Source of the DNA: Blastopirellula sediminis
Lineage (GTDB): Bacteria > Planctomycetota > Planctomycetia > Pirellulales > Pirellulaceae
Direction of reading: 5' to 3'
Assembly (NCBI RefSeq): GCF_020966755.1
Contig: NZ_JAJKFT010000002.1
Span: forward strand, 496,001 to 560,000
DNA: 64,000 nt
Shown piece after piece: positions 32,501 to 40,816 of this stretch. The position numbers and the translations under genes were made by a program. The first letter of the stretch is position 1. Every line of letters starts with the position of its first letter. The notes under the pieces are model-generated. The model was not told the DNA's origin and searched no databases. It was given only the letters and a program-made list of their open reading frames with translations.

Positions 32501-34974
32501 AATTTCGGGATCGCCGACTTGCTCGCCTCTTTCATTCCGGCGAGCGCTTCGATCGCGCTTTTCCGTTCCCAATTGTCTGGACTATCCAAGACCTCCGCCA
32601 CCGCTGGAACCGCATCGCCGGCGCTTGGTCCGATTGCGGCGAGCGTCTCCAGTACATGCCGGCGTTCGTCGACGTTTTGCAGCAGTTTCGGCACGACCGC
32701 GGCCAGTTCCGGACCGCCTGCTTTGATCGCGGCAAGCGCAGCGAGCGGTTGCCGCGCGTCTCTCCAACTTCCGGCCGCTGCAGCAAGCGCCGGGCCCGCT
32801 TCTTTTGCGGCAGGTCCAAAGCTTTCGAGCGCTTCAACCGCCTTTTCTCGGTCGCTGCTGTAGTTGGACTCCAGATACTGGATCATTAGTTCCGTGGTCG
32901 ACGCTCCCTTCGGACCAAGCTGCGTCAACATCTCAAACGCCGGATTGCGTTCGTACTGTTGCTCGGAATTCTTCAGCATCGAAAGGATCGGCGGCAACAC
33001 CGCCGTCGCGTCGAGATCGTTCGCAGCGATCACCTGGCAAAGGGCCAGCAGGATCGTATCGTAAGCGTACTCCTCCGGTTTCGTCTCGGCGAGCAGCTTT
33101 TCCAGCAGCGGGCGACTGAGTTCGGGATGAGCGCCGATCGCCCCCAAGGTGCGGGCCTGGACCGAAATCTGTTCGTCGTATTGATCGTCATCCGGGTCAA
33201 ACTCCAGGGCGACAATCGCCGGAACCGCATCCGCGGCGGCCTCTTCATAATTGCCGAGCGCTTCGAGCGTCGACCGCTGCAGTTTTTCATCTTGCGACTC
33301 GAGGATCTTGATCAGCGTCGGCAGAGCCGGCGCGTACTCGCGCCATCCCATGGTCGAGATCGCACGCTTTCGCGTTTCCAGCAAACCATCGGTTTGAATG
33401 GCGAGCAAAATCAAGTCGTTCGTTTCGTCGTCATCGGCGCCGCAGTCATCCATCACCACTCCTGCCGCCCCCCGCAGCACCGCAGGCTGATCGCTGCCGG
33501 TGAAGCCTTGCGCGAACGCCCGAATTTCTTCCTTCACTTCCTTGCCGTTTCGCTCCAGCGAATCGCGCATTTCGCCGAGCGTCGTCAGCGCGACCGCGCG
33601 CTCTTGATCCGATTTCGTCTTGTCGGCGACGATCTTCTTCAACAGCGGGTAGAATTCCTTTCCTCCCTGCGAAAGCGAACCGAGGAAAGCGTCCTGGTTC
33701 TGCAGCTGCAGATGCAACAGCGCCTGCAAGCGAATCTCCGGTGATCCTTTCGCCTTGCTCAGGGCCTGTTGAATCTCATACTTCTGCTGGGCATCTTCCT
33801 TGTCGATCGCCCTGACCAGAATCGGCACGACGCGATCGTCCCCAGGATCGATTTCCGCCAACGATTTGTAGGCGGCGGTCCGGACGAAGACTTGCTCGTC
33901 GTCGGCGAGCCGGACCAGCGCATCGACGATCTCCGGCGTCGACGGGCGAATCGCTCCGAGCGTCTCGGCGGCGGTCGATCTTTCGTACCACTCCGTCTCG
34001 TCGGTCGTCCCTTTTAAGACCGCTTTCACTGTCGGCGGATGAGGATCTTTCAGCAGACGAATCCCTTCATAGGCGGTCTGCCGAACGCCGTAGGTCGAAT
34101 CGCCAAGCAAAGCCAGCAGCTCCTTCTCAGCGCCCAACATCCCCAGCGCTCGGCCGGCGTAGTTGCTTTCCGACTCCTTTGCAAACGCGGCGATTTTGGC
34201 GATCGCCAGCTTGGCGGGTTCGCCGATCGCTCCCAGCGCAATAACGATGTCGTTCTTGTTTTCGACGGCGGGATCGTCGAGCAGCGCCATCAGGTAGGGT
34301 ACGGTCGGCGCTGCGGCCGGTCCCAGTTCCTGCAGCGTACTCAACACGGCGTTCGCTGCGTCTTCTTCCTGAATTACGGTAACCAATTCCCCCAGCGCCT
34401 CGCCCGCTTTCCAGCCGTCCTGCTCAAAACCCCACCGAATCGCACCGACCGCGGCGGCGCGAACGCTCGGATCAGGATCGCGCACTGCGGCTCGCGCCGT
34501 CAGCAACGCTTCAGCGCTGCGTGAGTCGTACATCCCGTCCAGTTTTTCGCAGGCCTTCGCGCGGACTTCCGCTTGGGGATAGGTGAGGATCAATTTCACC
34601 AGCGCGTCAAAGGATTCGTCCGAATAAGAAGAGAGCGTTCGCTGGACAGCTTCAGGAATCGGCGTGCCGGGTGCGTTCTCTTGGCCGGAAAAGGGCTCCG
34701 GCGGAACCGGCGCACCTTCCACAACCAGCGGCGGAAGCTTGCCTGCGGCTGGCATCGCCGTTTCTTGCGCGTTCTCCTCGGTTGGCATCTCCGCCCGATC
34801 GCTTGAACCTTCGTCCAGTGAAAATTCGCTCGTATCGATGGGATTCTCCATCACTTGCTTTTCTTGCTCGGCCTGGCCGACGCGAACCGGCGTTTGTTCT
34901 GACTGAGCGGTATCAGTCGGACCGGTACAGCCAGGCAACAACAGGGCGACAAGCAGCGCGAGACGGCGGTCCAT
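29599..34974 (-). CDS. Giant HEAT-repeat lipoprotein
   Basis: 1,791 residues from the ATG at 34974, with lipoprotein leader LALLVALLLPGC. After an acidic linker, some 40 or more HEAT/PBS-lyase-type repeats fill the whole protein; typical units read DPDPSVRAAAVGAIRWG, LGAIGEPAKLAIAKI, IGPAAAPAVPELQKALIDLL. Such solenoids act as scaffolds; no catalytic domain is present. It is among the largest planctomycete HEAT proteins I would expect. The frame extends to 35265 but the lipobox fixes the start. The C-terminus (PPKEKEEE) is highly charged. Confidence 0.88.
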   Translation of the reverse strand: MDRRLALLVALLLPGCTGPTDTAQSEQTPVRVGQAEQEKQVMENPIDTSEFSLDEGSSDRAEMPTEENAQETAMPAAGKLPPLVVEGAPVPPEPFSGQENAPGTPIPEAVQRTLSSYSDESFDALVKLILTYPQAEVRAKACEKLDGMYDSRSAEALLTARAAVRDPDPSVRAAAVGAIRWGFEQDGWKAGEALGELVTVIQEEDAANAVLSTLQELGPAAAPTVPYLMALLDDPAVENKNDIVIALGAIGEPAKLAIAKIAAFAKESESNYAGRALGMLGAEKELLALLGDSTYGVRQTAYEGIRLLKDPHPPTVKAVLKGTTDETEWYERSTAAETLGAIRPSTPEIVDALVRLADDEQVFVRTAAYKSLAEIDPGDDRVVPILVRAIDKEDAQQKYEIQQALSKAKGSPEIRLQALLHLQLQNQDAFLGSLSQGGKEFYPLLKKIVADKTKSDQERAVALTTLGEMRDSLERNGKEVKEEIRAFAQGFTGSDQPAVLRGAAGVVMDDCGADDDETNDLILLAIQTDGLLETRKRAISTMGWREYAPALPTLIKILESQDEKLQRSTLEALGNYEEAAADAVPAIVALEFDPDDDQYDEQISVQARTLGAIGAHPELSRPLLEKLLAETKPEEYAYDTILLALCQVIAANDLDATAVLPPILSMLKNSEQQYERNPAFEMLTQLGPKGASTTELMIQYLESNYSSDREKAVEALESFGPAAKEAGPALAAAAGSWRDARQPLAALAAIKAGGPELAAVVPKLLQNVDERRHVLETLAAIGPSAGDAVPAVAEVLDSPDNWERKSAIEALAGMKEASKSAIPKLRELALNDPRSDVREAAGQALLQIAPDDPEVAEVAFAQLDLYDDEAVDKLLDDLGDGAAAYMIERTKSKEPSVRKNGLLLLSRTTIPRDEAVAIYRERLNDDDREVKGAAAAGMLKLGERTVEVANALVSTLSGEADDWEIQDKLYHLRQARPALVAVVLDKEKTPQLRHAAADLLIDPFDSADDPELRPLYEALAGDDASQQMWAALTLAGLSDHSAAVLKPLIAATKEEGTLGASAIRRLGGFLDADNEQRDKAEAALVELVAAEDEEVAETAVFALNDELTDASLAKITAMLKEERTKLPATRVLVSSSRSYELDAEMRQSLTAMFASYDDDVVERAVMVLAASGPSGVEAVVDVVADEESELSTETKGMMLLFIAHTYRSQRALKLNNETFLKLRKLITAEPQRLATSAAVVLAEGDVKDLLLGPALLHGFDWDEYLIQTYSLKSLRRRSWEADAVVPELIKRMPTETNDVRRFFFAQVLETLGKDDPAANDAVIDAITSVAENLRYQITRELSDATRERLAARLSEFDDPEKKSRALWGYYQSLYYQEVTAGPQAPAMLYEAVRSDDPEINLPAALALAQLDPQASDAVEPLMAELEAGPRADVCQGLRRLKDVAGPAVPRLIELLKVSDVFQSNAIAQVLGEIGPAAAPAVDELEKRVADERFRYPAIEALKGIGPAANRAAPAIIAQIRGSESLTPIAEALIAIGGPTDALIAEYQRRLADRYERYDVLADLPAIAAIKPIAPDLLSALNSDDSQLQIAAAKVIMRLEKQDPTYLAPLLTHVDAKNPKVSEAMIQAVAQQTDAAEKVLPVLSQKLTSPDKNVRAAAAAGIGSFKEKGKVLVPTLVPLVRDDSFGTSVIDSVGDIGPAAAPAVPELQKALIDLLQSDSNVAWRLWARHWGAIVALGKIGPASKPALPKLLELYGTAEEEWDKERLGEAIWKIDSEAAKQAGIEPPKEKEEE

Positions 34975-35096
34975 CGAAGAGTCCTGATCGGGAGCAAGGG
35001 AGAAGGGAAGCGAAGGAGTGGGGAAGCCCCCCCATTTTGGACAATTCGTCGATTGGGTGCAACGATTTGGGACTGCGCGCAAGAGCTTCAAGAAAC

Positions 35097-35130
35097 AAAA
35101 AACGCCCATCAAGCAAATTTGATGGGCGTT
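35097..35130 (-). terminator. Rho-independent terminator
   Basis: Stem AACGCCCATC/GATGGGCGTT followed on the minus strand by T residues, 26 nt beyond the stop codon of the gene at 35156-35968. Confidence 0.85.
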
Positions 35131-35155
35131 TCCCTTTCGAGTTTTTCCGATTCGA

Positions 35156-35968
35156 CTAGCGAAGGCGAACGGCGGTTTGTTCCGCTTCCCCCAGATCGAG
35201 ATCATCCAGATCGATCGAATCCATCGGCGACGTCGGAGTCGACGGTGCGGCGACGTTTCCATCAACCGGCGGAGCGGTCGTGGTCACCGGCGGCGTCGTC
35301 GTTTCGATGGTCGCCTCTTCGGTCACGGTCGCTTCCTGAACGACCAGCGGCGCGACTTCGCCTCGATTCAAGATCAGAATGTTATTCGTTTCGTTGCATT
35401 CGATCAGTTCGTCGAAGCTGTCGATCGCTACGATCAGCGTATCGAAGGCGATCGCAGCGCCGCCGGGGTTGTGGATCGACAAGCACGACAGCGGCAGCTG
35501 AATCTGCAAGTCGAGGATTGCACCGGCTTCGATGCGCGGAACCGTGATCACCGCGGTCGGCGAGAACGGCTGGATCTGGCCGCAGGTCCCAACCGCCGAA
35601 ATGCGGAAGTTGCCGACCGGAATTTCGCTGTTGTTCTGCAGCTGGATCTGGTAGATCGGGCCAGCCGTATCGCAGGCGTCCGCCACCAGGCAAACTCCCA
35701 GCAGCTGTAGATCGCCCGGCTTCTGCCAGGCGCCCAATTGCGGGTTGAACATCGGGCCGCCGAAGCCCAGCTGCCCCGACTCGCGGAGCATTCGCGACTT
35801 CATCAGCAGGTGGATCACGTGGCCGCAGCCGTGCGATTGAATCCCCAGCACCTGGTCGGTACGAATGTTCTCGGCGTTGATCGGTACGAGCGGATCGGCG
35901 AGACAGTTGGAAGCGACCGATCCTGCAAGCAGGCCGAGCGCTAAAAAGGCGTATTTCAAACGAGACAT
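35156..35968 (-). CDS. Secreted protein with CARDB-like beta domain
   Basis: 270 residues with a signal peptide (YAFLALGLLAGSVASNCLA). The middle has a beta-sandwich with IYQIQLQNNSEIPVGNFRIS, RIEAGAILDLQIQLPLSC and IDSFDELIECNETNN, the last being the characteristic end of CARDB-like adhesion modules. Four Cys in the mature domain may form disulfides. A Thr/Pro-rich linker (TTPPVTTTAPPV) precedes an acidic tail. Probably a surface or periplasmic structural protein; exact role unknown. Confidence 0.75.
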   Translation of the reverse strand: MSRLKYAFLALGLLAGSVASNCLADPLVPINAENIRTDQVLGIQSHGCGHVIHLLMKSRMLRESGQLGFGGPMFNPQLGAWQKPGDLQLLGVCLVADACDTAGPIYQIQLQNNSEIPVGNFRISAVGTCGQIQPFSPTAVITVPRIEAGAILDLQIQLPLSCLSIHNPGGAAIAFDTLIVAIDSFDELIECNETNNILILNRGEVAPLVVQEATVTEEATIETTTPPVTTTAPPVDGNVAAPSTPTSPMDSIDLDDLDLGEAEQTAVRLR

Positions 35969-36024
35969 GATTCCTTCTCCGAATATTTCTTTTTGGTTTG
36001 GCGTTGTTTGTTGGCGGCAGATTC

Positions 36025-36058
36025 AAAAAGAGCCCGACGGCCAATGGCTCGTCGGGCT
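36025..36058 (-). terminator. Rho-independent terminator of the Tyr/Gly/Cys-rich gene 1
   Basis: Stem AGCCCGAC/GTCGGGCT followed on the minus strand by TTTTT. The same stem follows the paralogous gene near 40.1 kb. Confidence 0.85.
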
Positions 36059-36088
36059 GCAAAGGTTTACGCGGCGTCGCGGTTTCGC

Positions 36089-36472
36089 TTAGTAGCAACC
36101 CCAGTAGCTGGTGTAGCAGGGGGTGTAGCAGACCGGCGAGTAGTAAACCGGACGGTAGGTGTAGAAGTACGGACGGTAGCAGCCGTAGTTGTAGTTGTAG
36201 CAACCGTAGTTGTAGCAACCGTAGCTGCTGTAACCGCAGTAGCCGTAGCTACGATACCCGAAGCTGCGGAAACAGGCTTCAATCGCCTTGTCTTCCGACT
36301 CGGCGCCGGCGTCGGCGGCCAGCTTGTCGACATCGACGTCGAAACCTTCGTCCACGATCGAGACGTCAGCGTCTTGGATCTTGGCCAGGTCAAGTCCGAG
36401 CGAGTCATCGGCTCGCAGGGCGACAGTGAACAACAGAACCGGAACGATCGCGAACAAAACTTTCTTCAACAT
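36089..36472 (-). CDS. Tyr/Gly/Cys-rich secreted protein, paralogue 1
   Basis: 127 residues from the ATG at 36472. Signal peptide MLKKVLFAIVPVLLFTVALR, then a short acidic domain (about residues 23-65) and a low-complexity C-terminal half of repeated YGY, CYNYGCY and RPVYY units ending SPVCYTPCYTSYWGCY. A paralogue lies at 40122-40490 with near-identical ends. High Tyr and Cys suggest cross-linking, metal binding or a proteinaceous matrix; that is inference. Its upstream region holds the shared GTAACA-N15-CGCT element, and a strong terminator follows. Confidence 0.8.
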   Translation of the reverse strand: MLKKVLFAIVPVLLFTVALRADDSLGLDLAKIQDADVSIVDEGFDVDVDKLAADAGAESEDKAIEACFRSFGYRSYGYCGYSSYGCYNYGCYNYNYGCYRPYFYTYRPVYYSPVCYTPCYTSYWGCY

Positions 36473-36562
36473 GACATGGATTCCTGGTACGGCGTGGGTT
36501 GTATTTAGGTCAACTGATTCGCCGTGCTTTTCAGTTGACTTGGTTAACTCGTTACTCTGCAC

Positions 36563-36587
36563 AGCGGTAACCCGAACGATTTGTTAC
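36563..36587 (-). promoter_or_regulatory. Shared promoter element P1 (GTAACA-N15-CGCT)
   Basis: GTAACA at 36582-36587 and CGCT at 36563-36566, read on the minus strand, with a 15-nt spacer, about 90 nt before the ATG of the Tyr/Gly/Cys-rich gene 1. The downstream bases CAGAGTA also match the other copies. Confidence 0.65.
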
Positions 36588-36656
36588 AACCGGGACCAGG
36601 AAATTTTTTGGGGGCCAAGAAAAGCCGAGAAAACAGGGGCGCACGGGCCACGCGCG

Positions 36657-36811
36657 GGCGCCATGGCCACGTCTGCGTGGCCATGAATGTGGCCGGCAAT
36701 CAATGAGAAATCGGAATATTGGCCGGTTTTCCATTCCTGACCCACTGCACGGCGCACCATCGATCGGAATAGTTAGCGCATTCATGGCCACGCAGACGTG
36801 GCCATGGCGCC
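36657..36811. repeat. Inverted pair of palindromic GCCACGTC repeats
   Basis: Two copies of about 33 bp with core CATGGCCACGTCTGCGTGGC lie in inverted orientation about 90 nt apart (36657-36689 and 36779-36811). Each copy is itself a palindrome. Related copies occur at 54.1, 55.65 and 55.77 kb. The interval has no gene. Confidence 0.7.
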
Positions 36812-36826
36812 CCCGAAATCGCGCTG

Positions 36827-39109
36827 TTACGTCCGATCCGAGTCGCGCGTATCGGTAAAGAGTTCCGAGCATTTCAGCAGCGCTTCGATGTCGGCATGGA
36901 CCGAACGAGAGAGACTGAGCGCAAAGCCGAAGCCGATGGCGCCCACGGTGCTAAGCACCTTCAGCGCCAAGCCGCTCTGCGGATCGTCGATATGACCTGC
37001 GACCAGCAGCAGCATGATGCCGGCCGCCGGCACGCCGCCGGCCAGGTAGAGGAACCAGTCCATGTGCCGCGACAACCAGCGCAACTCGCGGACGTCCGAC
37101 TTGTTCATCGGCTCCGCTTGAAACATCGGCGGAATGAACGCGCGTATCGCGAGGGTCGACAAGAAGAAAAATGGGTAAGCGGCGGCGATCATTCCGCAGA
37201 TGAGCAGCGAGCCGACAAAATGGAAATACCATTGCCGCTCCAGACCACCCAGCAATATATGGAGCGCAACCGGAAACGCGATCCCGGCGATGATCCACTC
37301 GGTGATTCCGAGGTAACTGACGAATCTTCCCAACCGAAATGCGCGGCGGCGAGACAACAACAAATCGGTCGGCTCTTCTTGGTCATGCACTTGCCGCAGT
37401 CCTTTGACGATCGGCCAGAGGTACCAGACGCTGATAATCGTCGCCAGCGGAAATGCAATTCCATTGATTACGAACTGCACGTTCCAGAAGGCGTCAAACG
37501 CATTGGTCCCTTCCAGCTTGCGAATAATCGCCTGATCATTGTAGACGTAGTTAAAGAAGCCGGCGATCGCGTTCGGCCCAATCCCGGCCGCGATGCAAGC
37601 CAAGACCGGATGATGCGACGCCCAGCCCATCAGGCCTCGTTTCGAGCGCTCTTGCAGCTGGGCGACGCGCGGCTCCAGGCACATCCCTAGATCACGCGCT
37701 AATAGCTCGGCTGTCTGATACCGATCACGCGGTTCGGGCTTCAGACAACGCCGTAGAATCGCTACGAGCCGTCGCCCGACGTCGTCGGTCGGCATTTGTT
37801 TTGGCTGCGGGACCTGTTCGCGGCGAATCTCGGCCATGTCGAGGAGCGACGTGTACCAACTACCGACAATCTCTTCGTCCCCAAATGGTCGCGACCCGAA
37901 CAACAGTTCCCAGAGGAGCACCCCCAGCGAAAAGACGTCGCTCCGCCCATCCAGATCGCTCGCCTGGCGATGATGTTCGGGATGGCACGCTTCCAGTTGT
38001 TCGGGAGACATGTAGGCGAGACTGCCGCCGAAATAAGCGGCCGGGCTGGTCCCTTCCAGCTGCGAACTGAAGCTGATGTTGAAGTCGGCCAGCTTGGCGG
38101 TTCCGTTCGCTTCCAAGAGCACGTTGGCCGGTTTGACGTCCCGATGCAGGATCCCTTGCTCGTGGGCGTAATGAAGCGCACTGGCCAGTTCCATCCCGAT
38201 CCGACAGGTTACCTCCGACCAACTCCGCCCCACCAGTTCGCTCTTCAGCGGCACGTTCGACGCCGAGACGACCCCGGTTTTGTCGAGGGTCGCCGCGACC
38301 GTATCCGCTAGCACTTTCACATCGCGACTTTGCCGACGATTTCCTTCGCGTATTACCGATTGCAGCGTCCCGCCGGCGACAAACTGCATATACAACAGCC
38401 GCAGATTCTGCCCCGGCAACCGACACTGGTCGTAAACGCGCACGATATTCGGATGATCGAGCTGAGCGAGCGTCTGGGCTTCCGTACCGCGATCCATCGA
38501 GATCTTCAGCGCCACTAACCGCTGCATGGTCTCTTGGCGAGCCAAAAACACGCTCCCAAACGCCCCAGCGCCGAGACTCGACATCAAGTAGAAATCGCCA
38601 ACCCGATCACCGGTCGAGAACTTGGAATGGGCCAGCCCGTCCGAGAGGGACGTGGTCATCGTGTGATGATCAAGCTTGAAGAGCCGCGCGATCGCGTCGG
38701 CCTGGCTCGGGAAACGCTGCCCATATTCCTGCAAATCGACCTGTTCGCCCGACGTTTTGCGAACGTGGTATTCCTCAAAAATCAGGTCGGTCGGCATCCC
38801 ATCGGGACGGGCCAGCTCCGGGAAACGCTCGTGATAATCCTCCAGCCGCAAGAAATCGCAATTCCGCTGGCGGCGATATTCCATGTCGATCTTGATCAGC
38901 TCGATCAAGACCATCCGGCGAAAGATCCCAGGCTCCGGCGGAAGAAAGTCGGCGACGCGCGGCGGTAAGGACTCGGATTCCCATTGTTCGAGAAACCGCT
39001 CCATAAAGCTGGCCAGCACGTCCCAACTAGCGACCGCGTCGTCCAGCTTCAGCGCGACGGTCGGTTGGTCGTCGATGTTGATATTCAGCGGTTTACCATG
39101 CAGTCCCAT
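36827..39109 (-). CDS. Transmembrane Ser/Thr protein kinase
   Basis: 760 residues. A Pkn2-like catalytic domain spans about residues 170-480: glycine loop LGAGAFGSVF (179-188), ATP Lys in ALKIS (about 202), catalytic HRDVKPAN (322-329), DFN in place of DFG (342-344), and SLAYMSPEQLE. An N-terminal helical region of about 160 residues is of the type found with planctomycete kinases. The C-terminal 270 residues contain several transmembrane segments (LVAGHI, ILLGGLERQWYFHFVGSLLI). It diverges from an ECF sigma gene, the classical planctomycete kinase/sigma pair, so phosphorylation may control that sigma factor. Confidence 0.92.
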   Translation of the reverse strand: MGLHGKPLNINIDDQPTVALKLDDAVASWDVLASFMERFLEQWESESLPPRVADFLPPEPGIFRRMVLIELIKIDMEYRRQRNCDFLRLEDYHERFPELARPDGMPTDLIFEEYHVRKTSGEQVDLQEYGQRFPSQADAIARLFKLDHHTMTTSLSDGLAHSKFSTGDRVGDFYLMSSLGAGAFGSVFLARQETMQRLVALKISMDRGTEAQTLAQLDHPNIVRVYDQCRLPGQNLRLLYMQFVAGGTLQSVIREGNRRQSRDVKVLADTVAATLDKTGVVSASNVPLKSELVGRSWSEVTCRIGMELASALHYAHEQGILHRDVKPANVLLEANGTAKLADFNISFSSQLEGTSPAAYFGGSLAYMSPEQLEACHPEHHRQASDLDGRSDVFSLGVLLWELLFGSRPFGDEEIVGSWYTSLLDMAEIRREQVPQPKQMPTDDVGRRLVAILRRCLKPEPRDRYQTAELLARDLGMCLEPRVAQLQERSKRGLMGWASHHPVLACIAAGIGPNAIAGFFNYVYNDQAIIRKLEGTNAFDAFWNVQFVINGIAFPLATIISVWYLWPIVKGLRQVHDQEEPTDLLLSRRRAFRLGRFVSYLGITEWIIAGIAFPVALHILLGGLERQWYFHFVGSLLICGMIAAAYPFFFLSTLAIRAFIPPMFQAEPMNKSDVRELRWLSRHMDWFLYLAGGVPAAGIMLLLVAGHIDDPQSGLALKVLSTVGAIGFGFALSLSRSVHADIEALLKCSELFTDTRDSDRT

Positions 39110-39275
39110 ACGTCATCCCTGCGCTAACGGCGATATGCCCGGGGCAACTTGATTTTCGCCGCGCCTGTGGTCAATGACAAGCGAAGTTCGAAAAGGGCGA
39201 TCGTTTTATTTCCATTTGTGGTAATATTCAGACGCGGAAAACGATCAAACCTGCGACATTTGGAGCGACACAGAC

Positions 39276-39884
39276 GTGAGCGACGAAGCGGCCCTGCTTG
39301 AACAGATCAGCACCGGAGACGTTGATGCGCTGGCGAAGTTTATCGAAGCCCGCAAACCGCAACTGATGGCCTATATCCATCGGCGATTGGGGGCGGCGCT
39401 CAAGTCGAAGGTCGAAGCGGAAGACATTTTCCAGGATTCGAGCGTCGAAGCGGTCCGGGCGATCACGCCCGAGTTTCCCGGCGACAAAGACCCGTTTTCG
39501 TGGCTTTGCCAGATCGCCGAGCGAAAAATCGTCGACGCCCATCGCCATCACTTTGGCGCCCAAAAACGAGACGCCGGTCGCGAACGCCCTTTGGATGGAC
39601 GCCCGGCCGGGGGCGGCGACAACGAAATCGGCCTGGTTAACATGCTGGTCAAAAGCATGACCACGCCAAGCAAAGCGTTTTCACGCAACGCTAGGGAATT
39701 ACGTCTGCAAGCGGCGCTGGCCGGCTTGCGTGAGGAACAGCGCGAAGCGATCCGTCTGAAATATGTCGAAGGTTGGGCCTCGAAAGATATCGCCAACCAG
39801 CTCGGCAAGACCGACGCCGCCATCCGCGTCATGCTGACCCGCACGCTAAAACAGCTGCAATCAGTCCTGGCCGAACAAGAGTAG
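39276..39884 (+). CDS. ECF-like sigma factor next to Ser/Thr kinase
   Basis: 202 residues from a GTG at 39276. Region 2 includes LMAYIHRRLGAALKSKVEAEDIFQDSSVEAVRAI and region 4 EEQREAIRLKYVEGWASKDIANQLGKTDAAIRVMLTRTLKQL, with a helix-turn-helix. Planctomycete ECF groups that sit beside Ser/Thr kinases usually lack a classical anti-sigma factor, as here. 166 bp separate the two divergent starts. It could drive the nearby GTAACA-type promoters; this is inference. Confidence 0.9.
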   Translation: MSDEAALLEQISTGDVDALAKFIEARKPQLMAYIHRRLGAALKSKVEAEDIFQDSSVEAVRAITPEFPGDKDPFSWLCQIAERKIVDAHRHHFGAQKRDAGRERPLDGRPAGGGDNEIGLVNMLVKSMTTPSKAFSRNARELRLQAALAGLREEQREAIRLKYVEGWASKDIANQLGKTDAAIRVMLTRTLKQLQSVLAEQE

Positions 39885-39892
39885 GTCAAACA

Positions 39893-40045
39893 CTAGCCCG
39901 CAGCGCAAGCGAGGGAATGCGGCCGCAAGTGAATGACGAATGTCGAAGCTCGAATGACGAAAACCTCTTCCATTCGACATTCTGGTTTCGGCATTCGTCA
40001 TTTAGCCTAACGCATTCCCTCGCTTGCGCTGCGGGCTAGTGTTTG
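39893..40045. repeat. REP-type long palindromic element (copy 2)
   Basis: Outer arms TAGCCCGCAGCGCAAGCGAG and its complement (CTCGCTTGCGCTGCGGGCTA) are perfectly matched over about 30 bp, with inner GACGAATGTCGAA arms. Nearly the same arms make copy 1 at 2043. Confidence 0.8.
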
Positions 40046-40053
40046 TCGCGCAC

Positions 40054-40088
40054 AAAAAAAGCCCGACGACCATTTCGATCGTCGGGCT
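40054..40088 (-). terminator. Rho-independent terminator of the Tyr/Gly/Cys-rich gene 2
   Basis: AGCCCGACGA pairs with TCGTCGGGCT, followed on the minus strand by seven T residues. Confidence 0.88.
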
Positions 40089-40121
40089 GCGTCGGGTTAC
40101 GTGTCGTCGCGGAAGCGCTGT

Positions 40122-40490
40122 TTAGTAGCAACCCCAGTAGCTGGTGTAGCACGGGGTGTAGCAAACCGGAGCGTAGTAAACCGGGCGGTGGCAGTAGTAA
40201 GGACGGTAGTAGCGGTAGCCGTAGTTGCAACCGTAACCGTAGCTGCGGTAGCCATAGCTACGGTAACCGTAGCTGCGATAGCCGCGGAAGCAAGCTTCGA
40301 TCGCTTCATCTTCGCTTTGCGTGCCGGCGTCGGCAGCCAACTGATCGACGTCCAGGTTCAAACCTTCTTCGACGATCGACACATCCGCGTCTTGAATGTC
40401 GCTCAGGTTCAAGCTGAGTGCGTCATCGGCTCGCAGCGCGACGGTGAACAGGAAAACGGGAACGATCGCGAACAGGACTTTCTTCAACAT
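40122..40490 (-). CDS. Tyr/Gly/Cys-rich secreted protein, paralogue 2
   Basis: 122 residues with the same plan as the protein at 36089-36472: signal MLKKVLFAIVPVFLFTVALR, acidic segment with IQDADVSIVEEGLNLDVDQLAADAG, then YRSYGYRSYGY repeats and a C-terminus AYCYTP/PCYTSYWGCY-like that is almost identical. The two copies flank the kinase/sigma pair, so a local duplication is likely. It carries the shared promoter element. No database family is recognised. Low complexity prevents a structural call. Confidence 0.8.
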   Translation of the reverse strand: MLKKVLFAIVPVFLFTVALRADDALSLNLSDIQDADVSIVEEGLNLDVDQLAADAGTQSEDEAIEACFRGYRSYGYRSYGYRSYGYGCNYGYRYYRPYYCHRPVYYAPVCYTPCYTSYWGCY

Positions 40491-40588
40491 CAGGTAGTTT
40501 CCTCAAATCGGCGATGTTAGGCGGGAAAAACGTCAACTGACTCGCCGTTTTGATCAGTTGACCGCTGTGTTGCGTTGATACTTGGCAA

Positions 40589-40613
40589 AGCGACCGTCCC
40601 GCCGATTTGTTAC
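40589..40613 (-). promoter_or_regulatory. Shared promoter element P2 (GTAACA-N15-CGCT)
   Basis: GTAACA at 40608-40613 and CGCT at 40589-40592 on the minus strand, 15 nt apart, 98 nt before the ATG of the Tyr/Gly/Cys-rich gene 2. Confidence 0.65.
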
Positions 40614-40731
40614 GCCCTTTTCGGAAAAAGATTTCCGACGTTCTGATGCGCCTAGACCTTATTAACTAGGGGCGTCTCGCCGTGCAGCTCGCCTGGCCCC
40701 GAGGACCGTACCCCTCTCTGGAAAATGGCCT

Positions 40732-40756
40732 GTAACATTCCGTCTCCCGCGACGCT
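40732..40756 (+). promoter_or_regulatory. Shared promoter element P3 (GTAACA-N15-CGCT)
   Basis: GTAACA at 40732-40737 and CGCT at 40753-40756, 15-nt spacer, followed by TAGCAGAGGTA. It lies 60 nt before the ATG of the secreted protein at 40817 and points the opposite way to P2. Confidence 0.68.
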
Positions 40757-40816
40757 TAGCAGAGGTAGAGACCTAAAAGCCCCCAAAAAACCAACGAATC
40801 CACCGCAGGTAATGTC

